DNA of 22,594 nt, taken from a virus. A program made the position numbers and the translations under genes. Under the pieces are notes generated by a model that saw only the letters and a program-made list of their open reading frames with translations, had not been told where the DNA came from and did no database searches. Below, piece after piece: positions 8,701 to 16,271 of the stretch (position 1 is the stretch's first letter; the number at the start of each line of letters is the position of its first letter). The stretch lies in IMG/VR virus record IMGVR_UViG_3300030098_000009, positions 1 to 22,594 of that record, one strand, 5' to 3'.

Positions 8701-11700
8701 ACTAGCATTTATATTGTCTTTAAATCTATATAAGTTTCCTTGGTAATTAATACCAGATAAATCAGGTACTTCTAACTCTGGTGCTTCTTCTATCAAGTCT
8801 TGTACTTGTTCAGTCTGTGCAGCTGGCGTTCTACTTTGTTTTACTTGTGGTCCAGCTATAGAGCGTAGTTCTGCCAATGGGTCACTACGTTTAAACAACG
8901 AATTAGTAACTGCTTGTATGTAGTCCTGCTGTGATGCTTCAGGTGCATCTTTAGATTTTTTATTTTGTGTTTCTAAAAGTTCTACTCTTTGTCCAAATGT
9001 TTGTCTTGCAGCTAACTCTTTAGCTTCTGTTACTTCTATATTTGCAGGTACTGTAGTTTTTATTATTTTACCATCTGGATATACAACACTATATTGTTGT
9101 CTACCTCTAGCTACATCACTTGCTTTTGTTTTAACTTTTCTAACTTGAACATTTGGTATTTCTCTTGATGCTATTTGTTCATAATTTTCTTCAGCAGATA
9201 TTTGATTATCTATTTCTTTTTTAGCTATACCTCTAGCTATAGTAGCTTTGTCTCTTATACCAACAGCATCTTGTATAAACTGTTCATCAACTCCGCTAGA
9301 CTTAGCTATATCTAATAATCTATCTCTTGTATATTTATTCTGTAACTCTTTGGCTCTAGCTTTTATAGCTTCTTCCTTATTAAATGCTTGTCTGTTATCT
9401 ATGCTTTCACTAAACGCTTTATCTATGCTTGTATTAACTTTAGTTTGTGTAGGCAAAGCCTCTATTTGTCTGAATATATCTTTTCTTTGTAAACCAGTTA
9501 AATCTTTTATATTAGATTTTTTTGTATTAAGAAAAAGAAATCGTTTAAACGCTGCATCAGTAGTATCAATATTCTTTAAGTTTGCCTGACTTAGTATATC
9601 TTCTATCTGTACACTACCTTGTTCTTGTGCCACAAAATCTTTAAAACTTTGTAACTTAAAGTCTCTCGTATCATTATCATATGCAGTATTAACCTCTTCT
9701 GTTACATAAGCGTCATATTTATTTTTAAATTGTTTATAAGCAGGAGTTGTAATATTTAATTTATTCTTAGTTCTTACTGGATTACTATCTGTATATGCAT
9801 CAACGCTTTCTCTATCAGGAAATCTACCAGTAAATAACTCACCATCTGGTCTAGTAAATGTTTGTAAAAGTCTGCTTCTTCTTATAGGTGCTTTTTCTTT
9901 TTTTATTAACTCAGTTTGGCTTTCTTTCAAAGCTTGCAGTTCTTCTTTTAAGTTATCTGCTTTTGTTAAATCATCTGCATCCTCTGCTTCTTGTATTTCT
10001 CTTTCTAGTTCTACCTCTCTATCAAGATTTCCCTGTAACTCAGGAGCAACAGATTGACGTTGTTGTTTTGTCGCTTCAACTTGTATTTGTTGTTCTACAT
10101 CCGGTATAGTAGGTACTTCATCTTTTAAAGACTGTGCTTTAGCTTCTATCTCTTCTTGTGGTCCAGATTTTGTTTGATTCTCAACAGTTGTATCTAAAGG
10201 TTGTTGTTTTCTTTTTTGATGTAATTTGATAGCGTTTAAATCTAATAAAGCTGGATTCAAACCTCCCGGTACATTCATTAAATTTTTTGTATCACTTAAC
10301 GAATTTTCTAATTCTATTATTATTTCATTGGTTTCTTGTTCATTTAATTCTGATGGTTTTTTACCCTGAAATTTACCAACTTGAAACGTATAATCTAAAT
10401 TATTAACATTAAATGTAGTTGCTGTAGGACTTAGACCTGCAACAACTTCTTCACCCTGTTGATTAATAACTTTTACGTTACCAGAATCTGATACGGCAGT
10501 AACTCTAGCTTTGTATGGATTGCCAAGAGCATCATACATATCTATTTCATCATCAACTTTTACATCAGGAGGTATTACCGCATCACCCTCTGCATCTTTA
10601 GGCACTTCAAATTCATTATCTAATATTATCTCTTCACTACCTTGAAACTGTCCTACTGTGCTTGTTCTACCTTCATTTAATACAGATGCATCTTCAACCT
10701 CTGTAGTTTCTGTACCTGATAATCCACCCGTATCCGGTTCATCAGGTGGCACAGGTCCTGCTCCACGTCTAGGTCTACCTTTAGTTAAAAGATTTACACC
10801 TACATCAAATATAGCACCAGCACCTCCACCATATCCAAAGTCAGATGCTAATGATTCACCTATAGTTGCTGCTTCGTTATATACACCCTTCTCAATAGCA
10901 TCTTGTCCTATACCAGCTAATGCCTCTTGTATACCCTCTGCTGTACCAGTTACAAATGCTGACCTAAGTAAATCTACATACCCATCTACTGTTTCTTTAG
11001 GTAGTCCTGATTTAGTTATCTTAGAAAAAAGAATAGATGCAGGTCTTACAATAGGCAGGATTTCTGTTGCACCTAAAGGTATACCTAATGCGTATGCTAA
11101 GTTTCTATCAGCTACAGACAAGTCTATACCTTGCTCTGCTTCATACTGTCGCATCCTCTCACTAGCTTCAGCAACTCCTACTGCTGCTCCGGGTGAAGCT
11201 ATCTGTGTTGCTGCTGCTAAACTTTTAGTTGCACCGCCTAAAGTTAACTCTCCTGCTTTTAATGCGTTGTAACCAGCACCTAATCTTGTTGCTGCTCCAG
11301 CACCACCCGTAGCTATAGTTGTACCTACAAAACCTAATATGCTACCTAGTGCTTCACCAGTTCTACCAGCAACACTATCCTCTGCACCTATAGCATCACG
11401 CAGTTCATCCATTCTAGCTATGAATGCACTCTCTTTAGGATTCAACCAATCCTCTTGCCCACTAAGATTAGTTGCTAAATCTAGTAATCCCCATACACCT
11501 TCTCCAAGCAAAGGTATAGTTCTAGCTAAACCACGTAGAGTACCTCTAGGTGCAGCTATTAAAGTTTCTATCCAGTCGTTTTCTTCAGGGGTAAAATTAG
11601 TTCTACCTAAACCAAATATAGGTAGATTAGGGTCATCAAGTTCTTTTGTGCCTAACTCTTCAGAGGTTTCAGCCTTTGGTAAATTACGATAAGTATCAAA

Positions 11701-11784
11701 AATATTAAAGGGGTCAGGTTGTGTACCACTTGCTGTTCCAAATATTTCAAAAGGATTTGGAGTATTTCTTGGTTTTTCTGCCAC
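2704..11784 (-). CDS. Giant polyvalent internal virion protein with metallopeptidase and EIQSD domains
   Basis: 3026 aa, GTG start, the largest gene of the window. It belongs to the phage 'polyvalent protein' type: very long chains of unrelated enzymatic and structural modules thought to be ejected with the DNA. Visible in order: an NPF/DPF-containing N-terminus; a Gly/Ala-rich hydrophobic stretch (about 138-211), possibly membrane-active; a coiled coil (about 580-630); a zinc metallopeptidase with HEAVH (His1094, Glu1095, His1098) and downstream Glu1152/Glu1153 as third-ligand candidates, followed by the typical VFDAIRTGDL end; a conserved polyvalent module (about 1285-1390); a module with VDEIQSD (Glu1765-Asp1769) and GYDGIAIASTAIQAER (about 1845); and a C-terminal region with PFFTFYYKAFP (about 2740) and a hydrophobic helix (about 2760-2785). 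It probably helps transfer DNA across the envelope and disarm host functions. Individual enzymatic activities are inferred from motifs. The stretch of roughly 1860-2700 is largely unassigned. Confidence 0.85.
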   Translation of the reverse strand: MAEKPRNTPNPFEIFGTASGTQPDPFNIFDTYRNLPKAETSEELGTKELDDPNLPIFGLGRTNFTPEENDWIETLIAAPRGTLRGLARTIPLLGEGVWGLLDLATNLSGQEDWLNPKESAFIARMDELRDAIGAEDSVAGRTGEALGSILGFVGTTIATGGAGAATRLGAGYNALKAGELTLGGATKSLAAATQIASPGAAVGVAEASERMRQYEAEQGIDLSVADRNLAYALGIPLGATEILPIVRPASILFSKITKSGLPKETVDGYVDLLRSAFVTGTAEGIQEALAGIGQDAIEKGVYNEAATIGESLASDFGYGGGAGAIFDVGVNLLTKGRPRRGAGPVPPDEPDTGGLSGTETTEVEDASVLNEGRTSTVGQFQGSEEIILDNEFEVPKDAEGDAVIPPDVKVDDEIDMYDALGNPYKARVTAVSDSGNVKVINQQGEEVVAGLSPTATTFNVNNLDYTFQVGKFQGKKPSELNEQETNEIIIELENSLSDTKNLMNVPGGLNPALLDLNAIKLHQKRKQQPLDTTVENQTKSGPQEEIEAKAQSLKDEVPTIPDVEQQIQVEATKQQRQSVAPELQGNLDREVELEREIQEAEDADDLTKADNLKEELQALKESQTELIKKEKAPIRRSRLLQTFTRPDGELFTGRFPDRESVDAYTDSNPVRTKNKLNITTPAYKQFKNKYDAYVTEEVNTAYDNDTRDFKLQSFKDFVAQEQGSVQIEDILSQANLKNIDTTDAAFKRFLFLNTKKSNIKDLTGLQRKDIFRQIEALPTQTKVNTSIDKAFSESIDNRQAFNKEEAIKARAKELQNKYTRDRLLDIAKSSGVDEQFIQDAVGIRDKATIARGIAKKEIDNQISAEENYEQIASREIPNVQVRKVKTKASDVARGRQQYSVVYPDGKIIKTTVPANIEVTEAKELAARQTFGQRVELLETQNKKSKDAPEASQQDYIQAVTNSLFKRSDPLAELRSIAGPQVKQSRTPAAQTEQVQDLIEEAPELEVPDLSGINYQGNLYRFKDNINASDLINNLKRIAKRSFPDAEIVAVDNLFDEEGNAVAGVTIGDIIAINLETNPENGRPRFATPTDTIYHEAVHYFINNNYFKPEVLQVLAENQQRIFDIAQARLGNETVVLEDGTKVTRPRDVGTFEEAVAIASGYYNEQKLQGKIPFEFTPGIRRVFEPIFKFFNQVAKYFSGKKYRRLEDVFDAIRTGDLYQDAVDNPKILSPPQKQFQEELFLRTGYVGAYKGGPITKDMNVAYDADKNMRPLYSRTPDFGGIEVKASRMGFRINLLDKAINNTKTKSTKSDKWIVTNKQGQKLLTGSNITFSPDYLLETKLDEWLDEQVDTVTLDNGSQQTKPREVTIDEIKEYVEANSGVISVQVSGGDSALFIRATSLSEQETINYYQNEIQNSIESLNNLTSKIQSYLVNKEDIYKSLKEKFYTGPSDQSSAAFYDLVRHKDEIKKAYKKLNLAVEVNVDENFDILLQALNVETKSPDFLFSDVKAGEIETAINNLTLSGQIFAEKESLRKADPDGYLSRFLVALENREVVTDPVIEILDEINTDMLDEGTMYQSLDLRDEKLTSLIELRNDAKRRNEYFSKMLYGSGSIGSVNPTLISSFNTAGYATRPGFNIDTTSGEFSDIQRMLFRAVKEGNLNKSEPQIVAEFKQNIPQETRNLTQEELDRFTTNREFIDEGFGTRVQVENSRNFIYTYNPGEAQKQRGFYANPHFSYTKNQFAHARVKDVFILDNNNNLRKILFVDEIQSDMYAHVVNAMNRYLEDTNQTDRSINSLTSEEVKTALKGSPMTKNMPIVPLIGFPKPNFNKWQDFMIDEMNMVAVNEGYDGIAIASTAIQAERNESNLRNNFNFLSFYPSVNLKDINITNTGITHAPSGQTVGQSVLLQQGYLTQFEASDTLSNINGIKGAAAQYFADVFSRDTSSYEFSSYVNHARLIGMTDGFITKDMNIPLAESGDITNFYIQNVNYLGSRAEDKVGSVTTILPNDLADFIIGQIKNGIRSPMQRPDINLITAEEVRTEDGRSIIDPQRLLRNAGNQEPLGAGYINFRKLTPGQTQQFFAKSGWDIYSDLYPNKFKKSLDKLGVEFNVEGKSVKDILAEVDNELTIDNALDRDFHSNRFFDTPYDELIQEEQNQVDEIIFRLKGEINNRKGSTLLLQTAFKDGARLLNKGQPTKKHQSRFNVPVFTFDTDAQVVNKPAKYSSTPADAQKASYWKRIVDFLGNLTESKYFSGLGSLPERKEYQRIKGLTAGELTKVENVAKDFYNNLAPYFNPRKSGKSKQELNKNIEEFNAYIEGGKDADSALITDEGLRKQAVKSKQAIDRIGQMLVARGLLPRSTFEKNRGTYLPLLYMKHILNNPSGVKFSYTKARKDLSDEAKLILGDITELSPEYRVLSGIQRPLRDMAILDFFNQVSRNQQWAIRNDDMLVTIEQGGVEQKVSALWLLEEAKRLREQATYFEVGQPEQAQSMRSLAKQYEDLGMPVAERLGYGADKPLDENFKRLPTTKQYGMMRGVAVRKEIYDDVIGTFTMGDTDNAFSKAIAALEKGTSIWKLMKVPLNPPTVVRNVGSNMILMNLVGGVPIHKVIPRMRQAISEINNGGTYWKIAQDYGIQNTQFSRQEMLQISEQYLDLMQDVDPLGPVAKFFRMPKFLAAKIGKTAGDVYQFTESVGKTAVIIDAMERQGLSEFDAYQLAQKALFDYSDVPMAGKLFRKAPIGMPFFTFYYKAFPALVETAINHPFRYAPYVALSAGLTQLTAYAFGFEDDEEERLQKSLEPWLARRTGVYVLPFKDTDNRYQFLDIGYFFPWTMYTDAARDVANGDFFEAQRTTGFLSGPFSDIFLAIKTNKDPFTQRTIWDKRDPVEDRIQNMFWYMYSLGMPSWLTPNGAISKTVKSLQDIPRPNGSPGDTIPQSILRFVGVNVYGIDTKDTRTRNIKAMERELEDIKQRYRFRRRDARSKGETKEQKERQRQAYMQLLKEKKQELQNYKIDTALPRSVLERRSRFQDGQR

Positions 11785-11793
11785 TTTATTTTA

Positions 11794-13524
11794 TCAAACG
11801 CTTCTTTCTCTTAATCCGGGTAAAGGTGTATCTATCCATTCTTCTTGTGATACATCACCTCTATCCATGTAATTATCATAAATTAATTTTAAATGTTTAT
11901 TATCTTCTAAGTATGATTGTAACTCTTGTCTTGCCTCAGTTTCAGATATATCTGGTTTATTATTTATTTCATCTTGCTTTGCTGCTATCTCTTTTACAAA
12001 TCTAGCATATCTATATTGTGCAGGTTTTATACCCATATCTGCATATTGTATCGCTAGTTCTGCATATGCATCTTGCTCTTCAAAATCATCTGATATTTCT
12101 GTATTTAAAAGTCTAGCCAAATCTGCATTGTAAGATTTTACATTTGTTGCGTAGTCTGTTCTTTCATTTCTTTGTAAATCATATTTAGAATTGTAAGAAT
12201 CTAATCTAAGTTTTTCTCTAGCAGAATATAATGCAAATAATTCTTGTGCTTGTTTCTGTTCATCTGCATCTAATGCTAATAATTGTTCTGTAACACCAGC
12301 ACCTAAGTCAGCAAGACCACCTAATAAAGTTGGAGAACCTTTCTGTGCTGCATTAAAAGCACCGGCTGCAATACGTAACCATTTATTCTGCATCCTACCT
12401 TTTTCATCTGTCATCTTAGCAATAGATTTGTTAATTAAATCTTGATAGTCAGATGATGCTGCATAAGCTATATCTTTTTGCGCTGCGCTACCAACACCAG
12501 AAGATACCATAGTTTTTACATTACCAAGTAGTGCCTTATCATCATCACTAAGTTGTTTCTGTTTGTTGGCATCAAGGTTATTTTTATTTGCAGCATCAGG
12601 GTCTGTACCTGTTCTAACTATTGCATTCTCTACATCCTCATTAGAAGGTGGTACAGCAGCAGGTCCTGCCATTTTTATGATATCTTGTGGATTAAGACTT
12701 TGTATATCTCTAGTATCTGGTGCTTGTGGCAAATCAATCTGACGTGGATTAATTCTTAAATCTAATGGAGAGTTGTCTTTAGGTGGTGCAACTAAAAGTT
12801 CTGCTCCGGGTGAAGCTATTTGTCCTGCTAATGGGTCTGCTTGTGGCGGTCTTAAAGGACTTAATAATTTATCTTGGTCTACTTGTATATTTCTTTTTCT
12901 TCTTTCTTCTTCTTGTTTTTTATTTCTATCTGCTATTTCTTGTTGTTTACGTTCGTTAAATTCCAATAGTTTATTATACTCTTCTTGTAAAAATGGCACT
13001 GATGGTGGTCCTATTTTATTTTTCTCTATTTCTGCTTCTTGTATAAGTTCATCCGCTCTTGTATCAGTAGAGGGCAATAATGCAGAACTATCATCTGATA
13101 CAAATGGACCTCTCACTAATCTACCACTATCATCAAAATCAAATGGATAATTGCCTAAAACATCTGTTGCTTCTCCTTCTACTAAATTTAAGTAAGGATT
13201 TCCAAAAACGATACCACCATTGTTAAATCTTTGCATAGGTTGTTGAGGCATTGGCATAGGTTGTTGCATAGGCATAGGTGCAGTTGGCATAGGCTGCATG
13301 GGTGACATTGCTGATTGTGCCAACTGCTGAACTATAGAAGGACTTCGCATAGGTTGTGCTTGTGCCTCATCCCTAATTTTTTTTCTATACGATAACTCAG
13401 ATGCAGATATAAATGCAGGTCCTAGCAAACCTGTCTGTGTTTGTGGATTTAATTCTTGCGCTAATCGTTGGTCTGATTGTCGCTCAGCTATAGATATTAA
13501 TTTATTAATATTACTATCTATCAT
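11794..13524 (-). CDS. Internal virion protein (576 aa), function unknown
   Basis: No catalytic domain is recognisable. The N-terminus is helical with an A-x-EL-x-x-R motif (SASELSYRKKIRD), then a Met/Pro/Gln-rich low-complexity linker (about residues 72-98, repeats of PMPMQQ type), then RFNNGGIVFGNPYL, a short glycine motif that also recurs in other proteins of this block. The middle is Pro/Asp-rich and disordered-looking. The C-terminal 250 residues are charged and helical (EQLLALDADEQKQAQELFAL and following). It is TAATG-coupled to the 404-aa gene upstream and lies 9 nt before the giant gene. Position among virion genes and composition suggest a structural or ejected internal protein. Confidence 0.75.
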   Translation of the reverse strand: MIDSNINKLISIAERQSDQRLAQELNPQTQTGLLGPAFISASELSYRKKIRDEAQAQPMRSPSIVQQLAQSAMSPMQPMPTAPMPMQQPMPMPQQPMQRFNNGGIVFGNPYLNLVEGEATDVLGNYPFDFDDSGRLVRGPFVSDDSSALLPSTDTRADELIQEAEIEKNKIGPPSVPFLQEEYNKLLEFNERKQQEIADRNKKQEEERRKRNIQVDQDKLLSPLRPPQADPLAGQIASPGAELLVAPPKDNSPLDLRINPRQIDLPQAPDTRDIQSLNPQDIIKMAGPAAVPPSNEDVENAIVRTGTDPDAANKNNLDANKQKQLSDDDKALLGNVKTMVSSGVGSAAQKDIAYAASSDYQDLINKSIAKMTDEKGRMQNKWLRIAAGAFNAAQKGSPTLLGGLADLGAGVTEQLLALDADEQKQAQELFALYSAREKLRLDSYNSKYDLQRNERTDYATNVKSYNADLARLLNTEISDDFEEQDAYAELAIQYADMGIKPAQYRYARFVKEIAAKQDEINNKPDISETEARQELQSYLEDNKHLKLIYDNYMDRGDVSQEEWIDTPLPGLRERSV

Positions 13525-14738
13525 TATCCTGCTCCACCACCTAATCCTCTAAACGCACCATATGCTCCTAGTCCTGTGCTTAATAACTGTGCTGTCGGAT
13601 TAGCAGAAGGCACAAATCGTCTTTCAGAAAAACTAGGCTGTGCTGGCATACCTTGTAATATTGCACTAAATCTTTCTAACTGCTGATATGGGAACTCTCT
13701 TTGTGCTAAGAAATCTTCATACTGTTGGTCATATGCTTTCTGCAATAGTGCTTGTCTTGTATCACCTACACTAGACAGTGCCTTGAGTCTTGACATATCT
13801 AATGCTTGTTCTGTTCTATCTAAACCTGCTAATACTCCTGCACCCCTTAGTCCTCTACCATATGCAGCTTCTAATGCTCTTTGATTAGCAAGTTGTGCTT
13901 GTAAATCTAGTTTACCTGCTGCTTGCCCAAACTGTCCTGATGCTATTTGCGCTCTTAAATTTTGGTCTGCTGCTTGTTGTTTTGCTCGTTCTGTTGCTAT
14001 TTGTTCTTGTGATCTTTGTTGTGCTAATGCTATTTGTTGTGCATCTGCTGAAGTTAATCCTTTGAATCGTGCTGTTCTATCTCGTTCAAACTGCTGTTGA
14101 GCCTGTGTAAACGCATCAGATAATGCTTTAGCCTCTATATCTTGTAAAGATTCATTAAGTTCTCTTTGTGCTATTGCATCTTGAACACCCTGTCTACTAC
14201 CTCCAAATGCACCTGCTTGTATTGCTTGTTGATTTCTTCTTGCTCGTTGTTCTGCAAATCTATCTGTTGCTCTTTGTTGTTGCCTATTAAGAACATTACT
14301 TATAAAAGGATTCATAAGCCTAGCAGCATCTCTGCCTCCAAAACCTCTAGCTGCTTGCATATATGCAAATGGAGAAAATCCTCTTACCCCCGTTTCTATA
14401 GGGGATGCACTATATGTACTTCTAATTGGTGCGCCCATAAACCTAGACTGGGCAAACATTGGTCCACCTGTAGCTGCTCTACCTGCAACATCTCTTGCCT
14501 GATTAATTCCTATTAAGTCTCTACCTGCTAAAGCTTTAATTCCTTCTTGCGCACCTAATGTTTCAGGTGAAAACCCAGCAACTCTTGGACCTTGATATGG
14601 TATGTAATCCTCATAGGATAAAGCTTGCGCCCTGCCTACAAGATTCTTGTAGAAAGGAGCAGCGTACTCAGGCAGTCGACTCTGATATACCCTTGACTCT
14701 GACTGTTGGGGTTGACTGCTTCCTCGACTCTTTCCCAT
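13524..14738 (-). CDS. Internal virion / DNA-ejection-type protein (404 aa)
   Basis: Rich in Ala, Gln and Arg and predicted almost entirely helical, with long runs such as QQRATDRFAEQRARRNQQAI and repeated QQ-x-RA segments between residues about 150 and 320. The start MGKSRGSSQPQQSESRVYQS, the YEDYIPYQGPRVAGFSPET segment and the glycine-rich C-terminus (AYGAFRGLGGGAG) are, as far as I recall, typical of an uncharacterised protein found in many marine short-tailed phages. Such long helical proteins often build the ejected internal core, as T7 gp14-16 do. The last two genes around it share TAATG or long overlaps: its first 71 nt overlap the GNAT-like gene. Exact role unknown. Confidence 0.78.
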   Translation of the reverse strand: MGKSRGSSQPQQSESRVYQSRLPEYAAPFYKNLVGRAQALSYEDYIPYQGPRVAGFSPETLGAQEGIKALAGRDLIGINQARDVAGRAATGGPMFAQSRFMGAPIRSTYSASPIETGVRGFSPFAYMQAARGFGGRDAARLMNPFISNVLNRQQQRATDRFAEQRARRNQQAIQAGAFGGSRQGVQDAIAQRELNESLQDIEAKALSDAFTQAQQQFERDRTARFKGLTSADAQQIALAQQRSQEQIATERAKQQAADQNLRAQIASGQFGQAAGKLDLQAQLANQRALEAAYGRGLRGAGVLAGLDRTEQALDMSRLKALSSVGDTRQALLQKAYDQQYEDFLAQREFPYQQLERFSAILQGMPAQPSFSERRFVPSANPTAQLLSTGLGAYGAFRGLGGGAG

Positions 14739-15198
14739 TATCTTTCTCCGTTTTTACAACTTCTAAATTATTCTTTTTTAAATTTTGTTTTTTTATTATT
14801 ACAAATTCTTCTTCCCAATCATGGGGTTTTAATTTTTTCACCCATCCTTTTCTACCTGTTATCTCCATAGATTCACATTCATTATCTACTGCCCAATTTT
14901 CTAAAACTTTTAACGATTCGTTCATCCACTCATCTAACCTATCACCAGATGCAAAAGTTATAGATAAAAACTTTCTTCTTGGATATGAAGTTATTTCTGT
15001 AAAAATTATTCCAAAAATTTTATTATCCTCTTCTTCATCAACCACAGTCCACAAAGTAGCCTTGCCCACTATAATATCATGCAACAAATCTATCTTATCG
15101 AACCTACCATTTGATGTAGGCACTACTCTATCTATGTACTCTTCTATCTGTGGATAGATATCTCTTACATATTCTTGTGGTACTAAATAAACTTTCAT
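14668..15198 (-). CDS. GNAT-like protein within the virion gene block
   Basis: 176 aa. The order of predicted elements (N-terminal helices, strands LWTVVD and IFGIIFTEITSYP, then LSITFASG, a helix with LKVLENWAVDNECESMEITG, then RKGWVKKL) resembles GNAT-fold acyltransferases, and similar proteins occur among virion genes of podoviruses. The usual acetyl-CoA pyrophosphate loop (R/Q-x-x-G-x-G/A) is not visible, so acetyltransferase activity is doubtful and the fold may serve structurally. The last 30 residues are Lys/Glu/Ser-rich and overlap the start of the next gene. The gene begins in the TAATG that ends the 357-aa gene. Fold assignment is by pattern only and should be tested by structure prediction. 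Confidence 0.7.
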   Translation of the reverse strand: MKVYLVPQEYVRDIYPQIEEYIDRVVPTSNGRFDKIDLLHDIIVGKATLWTVVDEEEDNKIFGIIFTEITSYPRRKFLSITFASGDRLDEWMNESLKVLENWAVDNECESMEITGRKGWVKKLKPHDWEEEFVIIKKQNLKKNNLEVVKTEKDNGKESRKQSTPTVRVKGISESTA

Positions 15199-16271
15199 TA
15201 TGTTATTTTTTGTATTTCTTCTTCAAACTCTATTTGTTCAGGCTGTGTTGTGTTGCCTGTTTTTGCTTTCCTAACTCTAGCTACTAATCTATCAAATTCT
15301 CTGCCACCTGCTTCACTTGATCCATCACCTGCATGTGCTACTACATCTGCTGGTATTACATATTCATCTTTAGATAAAGCTGCTGGTTGCATATTATCTA
15401 TAATTGCAGGCACAAAATCATCAACTCCACCACCCGGACCATCTATCATACGTCCATCTGTTGACATCATTTCTTCTACCTCTGTAGCTAATTGCATTAA
15501 ACCATTCTCACCATAGACTTCCATATATCTCATAAATACTTCTTTTGGATTAGGATGTTTACCCATCAAAGCCATAATTGTTTCTTCTTCTAATCTATCT
15601 GCTGTTTGATTTTGTTCAGGCATACCACCTTCAGCAAAGCCTTGTACTCTTCCACCGCCTGCTTTACCCACTACAGGACTTGTTGACATAGGCAATGACT
15701 GTTGAGTTATATTTATTGGATCAATCGTTTGTAATGGTGCTGTTTGTGCTGTAGGTATATTTTGTGTAGCTTGCACAGGAACTCTTATATCTGCACCACC
15801 CTCTACTACTTGTGTTTGATAAATTGGCTCTTGTCTTTGTACGCCTTCCATCATATTTATATTAGGCTCTTGAGCATCAATAATTGCTTGTATATTGTCA
15901 GGTATCGTATTAACAGGATTTGTTGTTTGTGTAACTGTTGATGTAGGACTAATACTTCCTAGTGTACTCATGGCTTGAAAAAAAGGATTGCCTCCAAATG
16001 TATTAAATCCAAAAGGATTAAATCCTCCAAATGGTTGTGCAAATAATGGAGGTGTATATCCTCTTATACCTAAAGGTTGAAAACCTTGAACACCTTGATT
16101 CAAAGAAGAATATTGTTGTTGTAATGAAGGCAGCACAGGCTGTATTCTTCCAAACGGCATTCCTACTTTTCCAGCAGTTCTTCCACCTCTAGGTCCTATA
16201 GGAAAAGGATTAAATAATCCTGCTGTGGGATCAATATTCCCTGCACCACCTTTAGTGCCTTTCATTCCCAT
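15198..16271 (-). CDS. Internal virion protein with conserved marine-phage C-terminal motif (357 aa)
   Basis: The N-terminal half is low-complexity, rich in Gly, Pro, Phe and Gln, with repeated NPF-type steps (GGFNPFGFNTFGGNPFF). Two glycine motifs (GKAGGGRVQGFAEGGMPEQ) precede a helical part. The C-terminal about 100 residues are the recognisable unit: DGPGGGVDDFVPAIID, then QPAALSKDEYVIPADVVAHA, then GDGSSEAGGREFDRLVARVR. I know this motif from many marine and cyanobacterial podovirus proteins of unknown role. No enzyme signature is visible. It is TAATG-coupled on both sides, to the 582-aa gene before it and the GNAT-like gene after it. Probably a structural or internal virion component. 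Confidence 0.8.
   Translation of the reverse strand: MGMKGTKGGAGNIDPTAGLFNPFPIGPRGGRTAGKVGMPFGRIQPVLPSLQQQYSSLNQGVQGFQPLGIRGYTPPLFAQPFGGFNPFGFNTFGGNPFFQAMSTLGSISPTSTVTQTTNPVNTIPDNIQAIIDAQEPNINMMEGVQRQEPIYQTQVVEGGADIRVPVQATQNIPTAQTAPLQTIDPINITQQSLPMSTSPVVGKAGGGRVQGFAEGGMPEQNQTADRLEEETIMALMGKHPNPKEVFMRYMEVYGENGLMQLATEVEEMMSTDGRMIDGPGGGVDDFVPAIIDNMQPAALSKDEYVIPADVVAHAGDGSSEAGGREFDRLVARVRKAKTGNTTQPEQIEFEEEIQKIT

Noticed and set aside
10658-11272. 204-codon open frame on the plus strand
   Set aside because: It lies antisense to the N-terminal part of the giant protein, is Pro/Ser/Ala-rich as expected of an antisense shadow, and has no plausible family or gene context.
14558-15157. 199-codon open frame on the plus strand
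   Set aside because: It is antisense to the GNAT-like gene and the start of the 404-aa gene, whose overlaps with their neighbours are coherent. The translation is Ser/Phe/Leu-rich shadow sequence.
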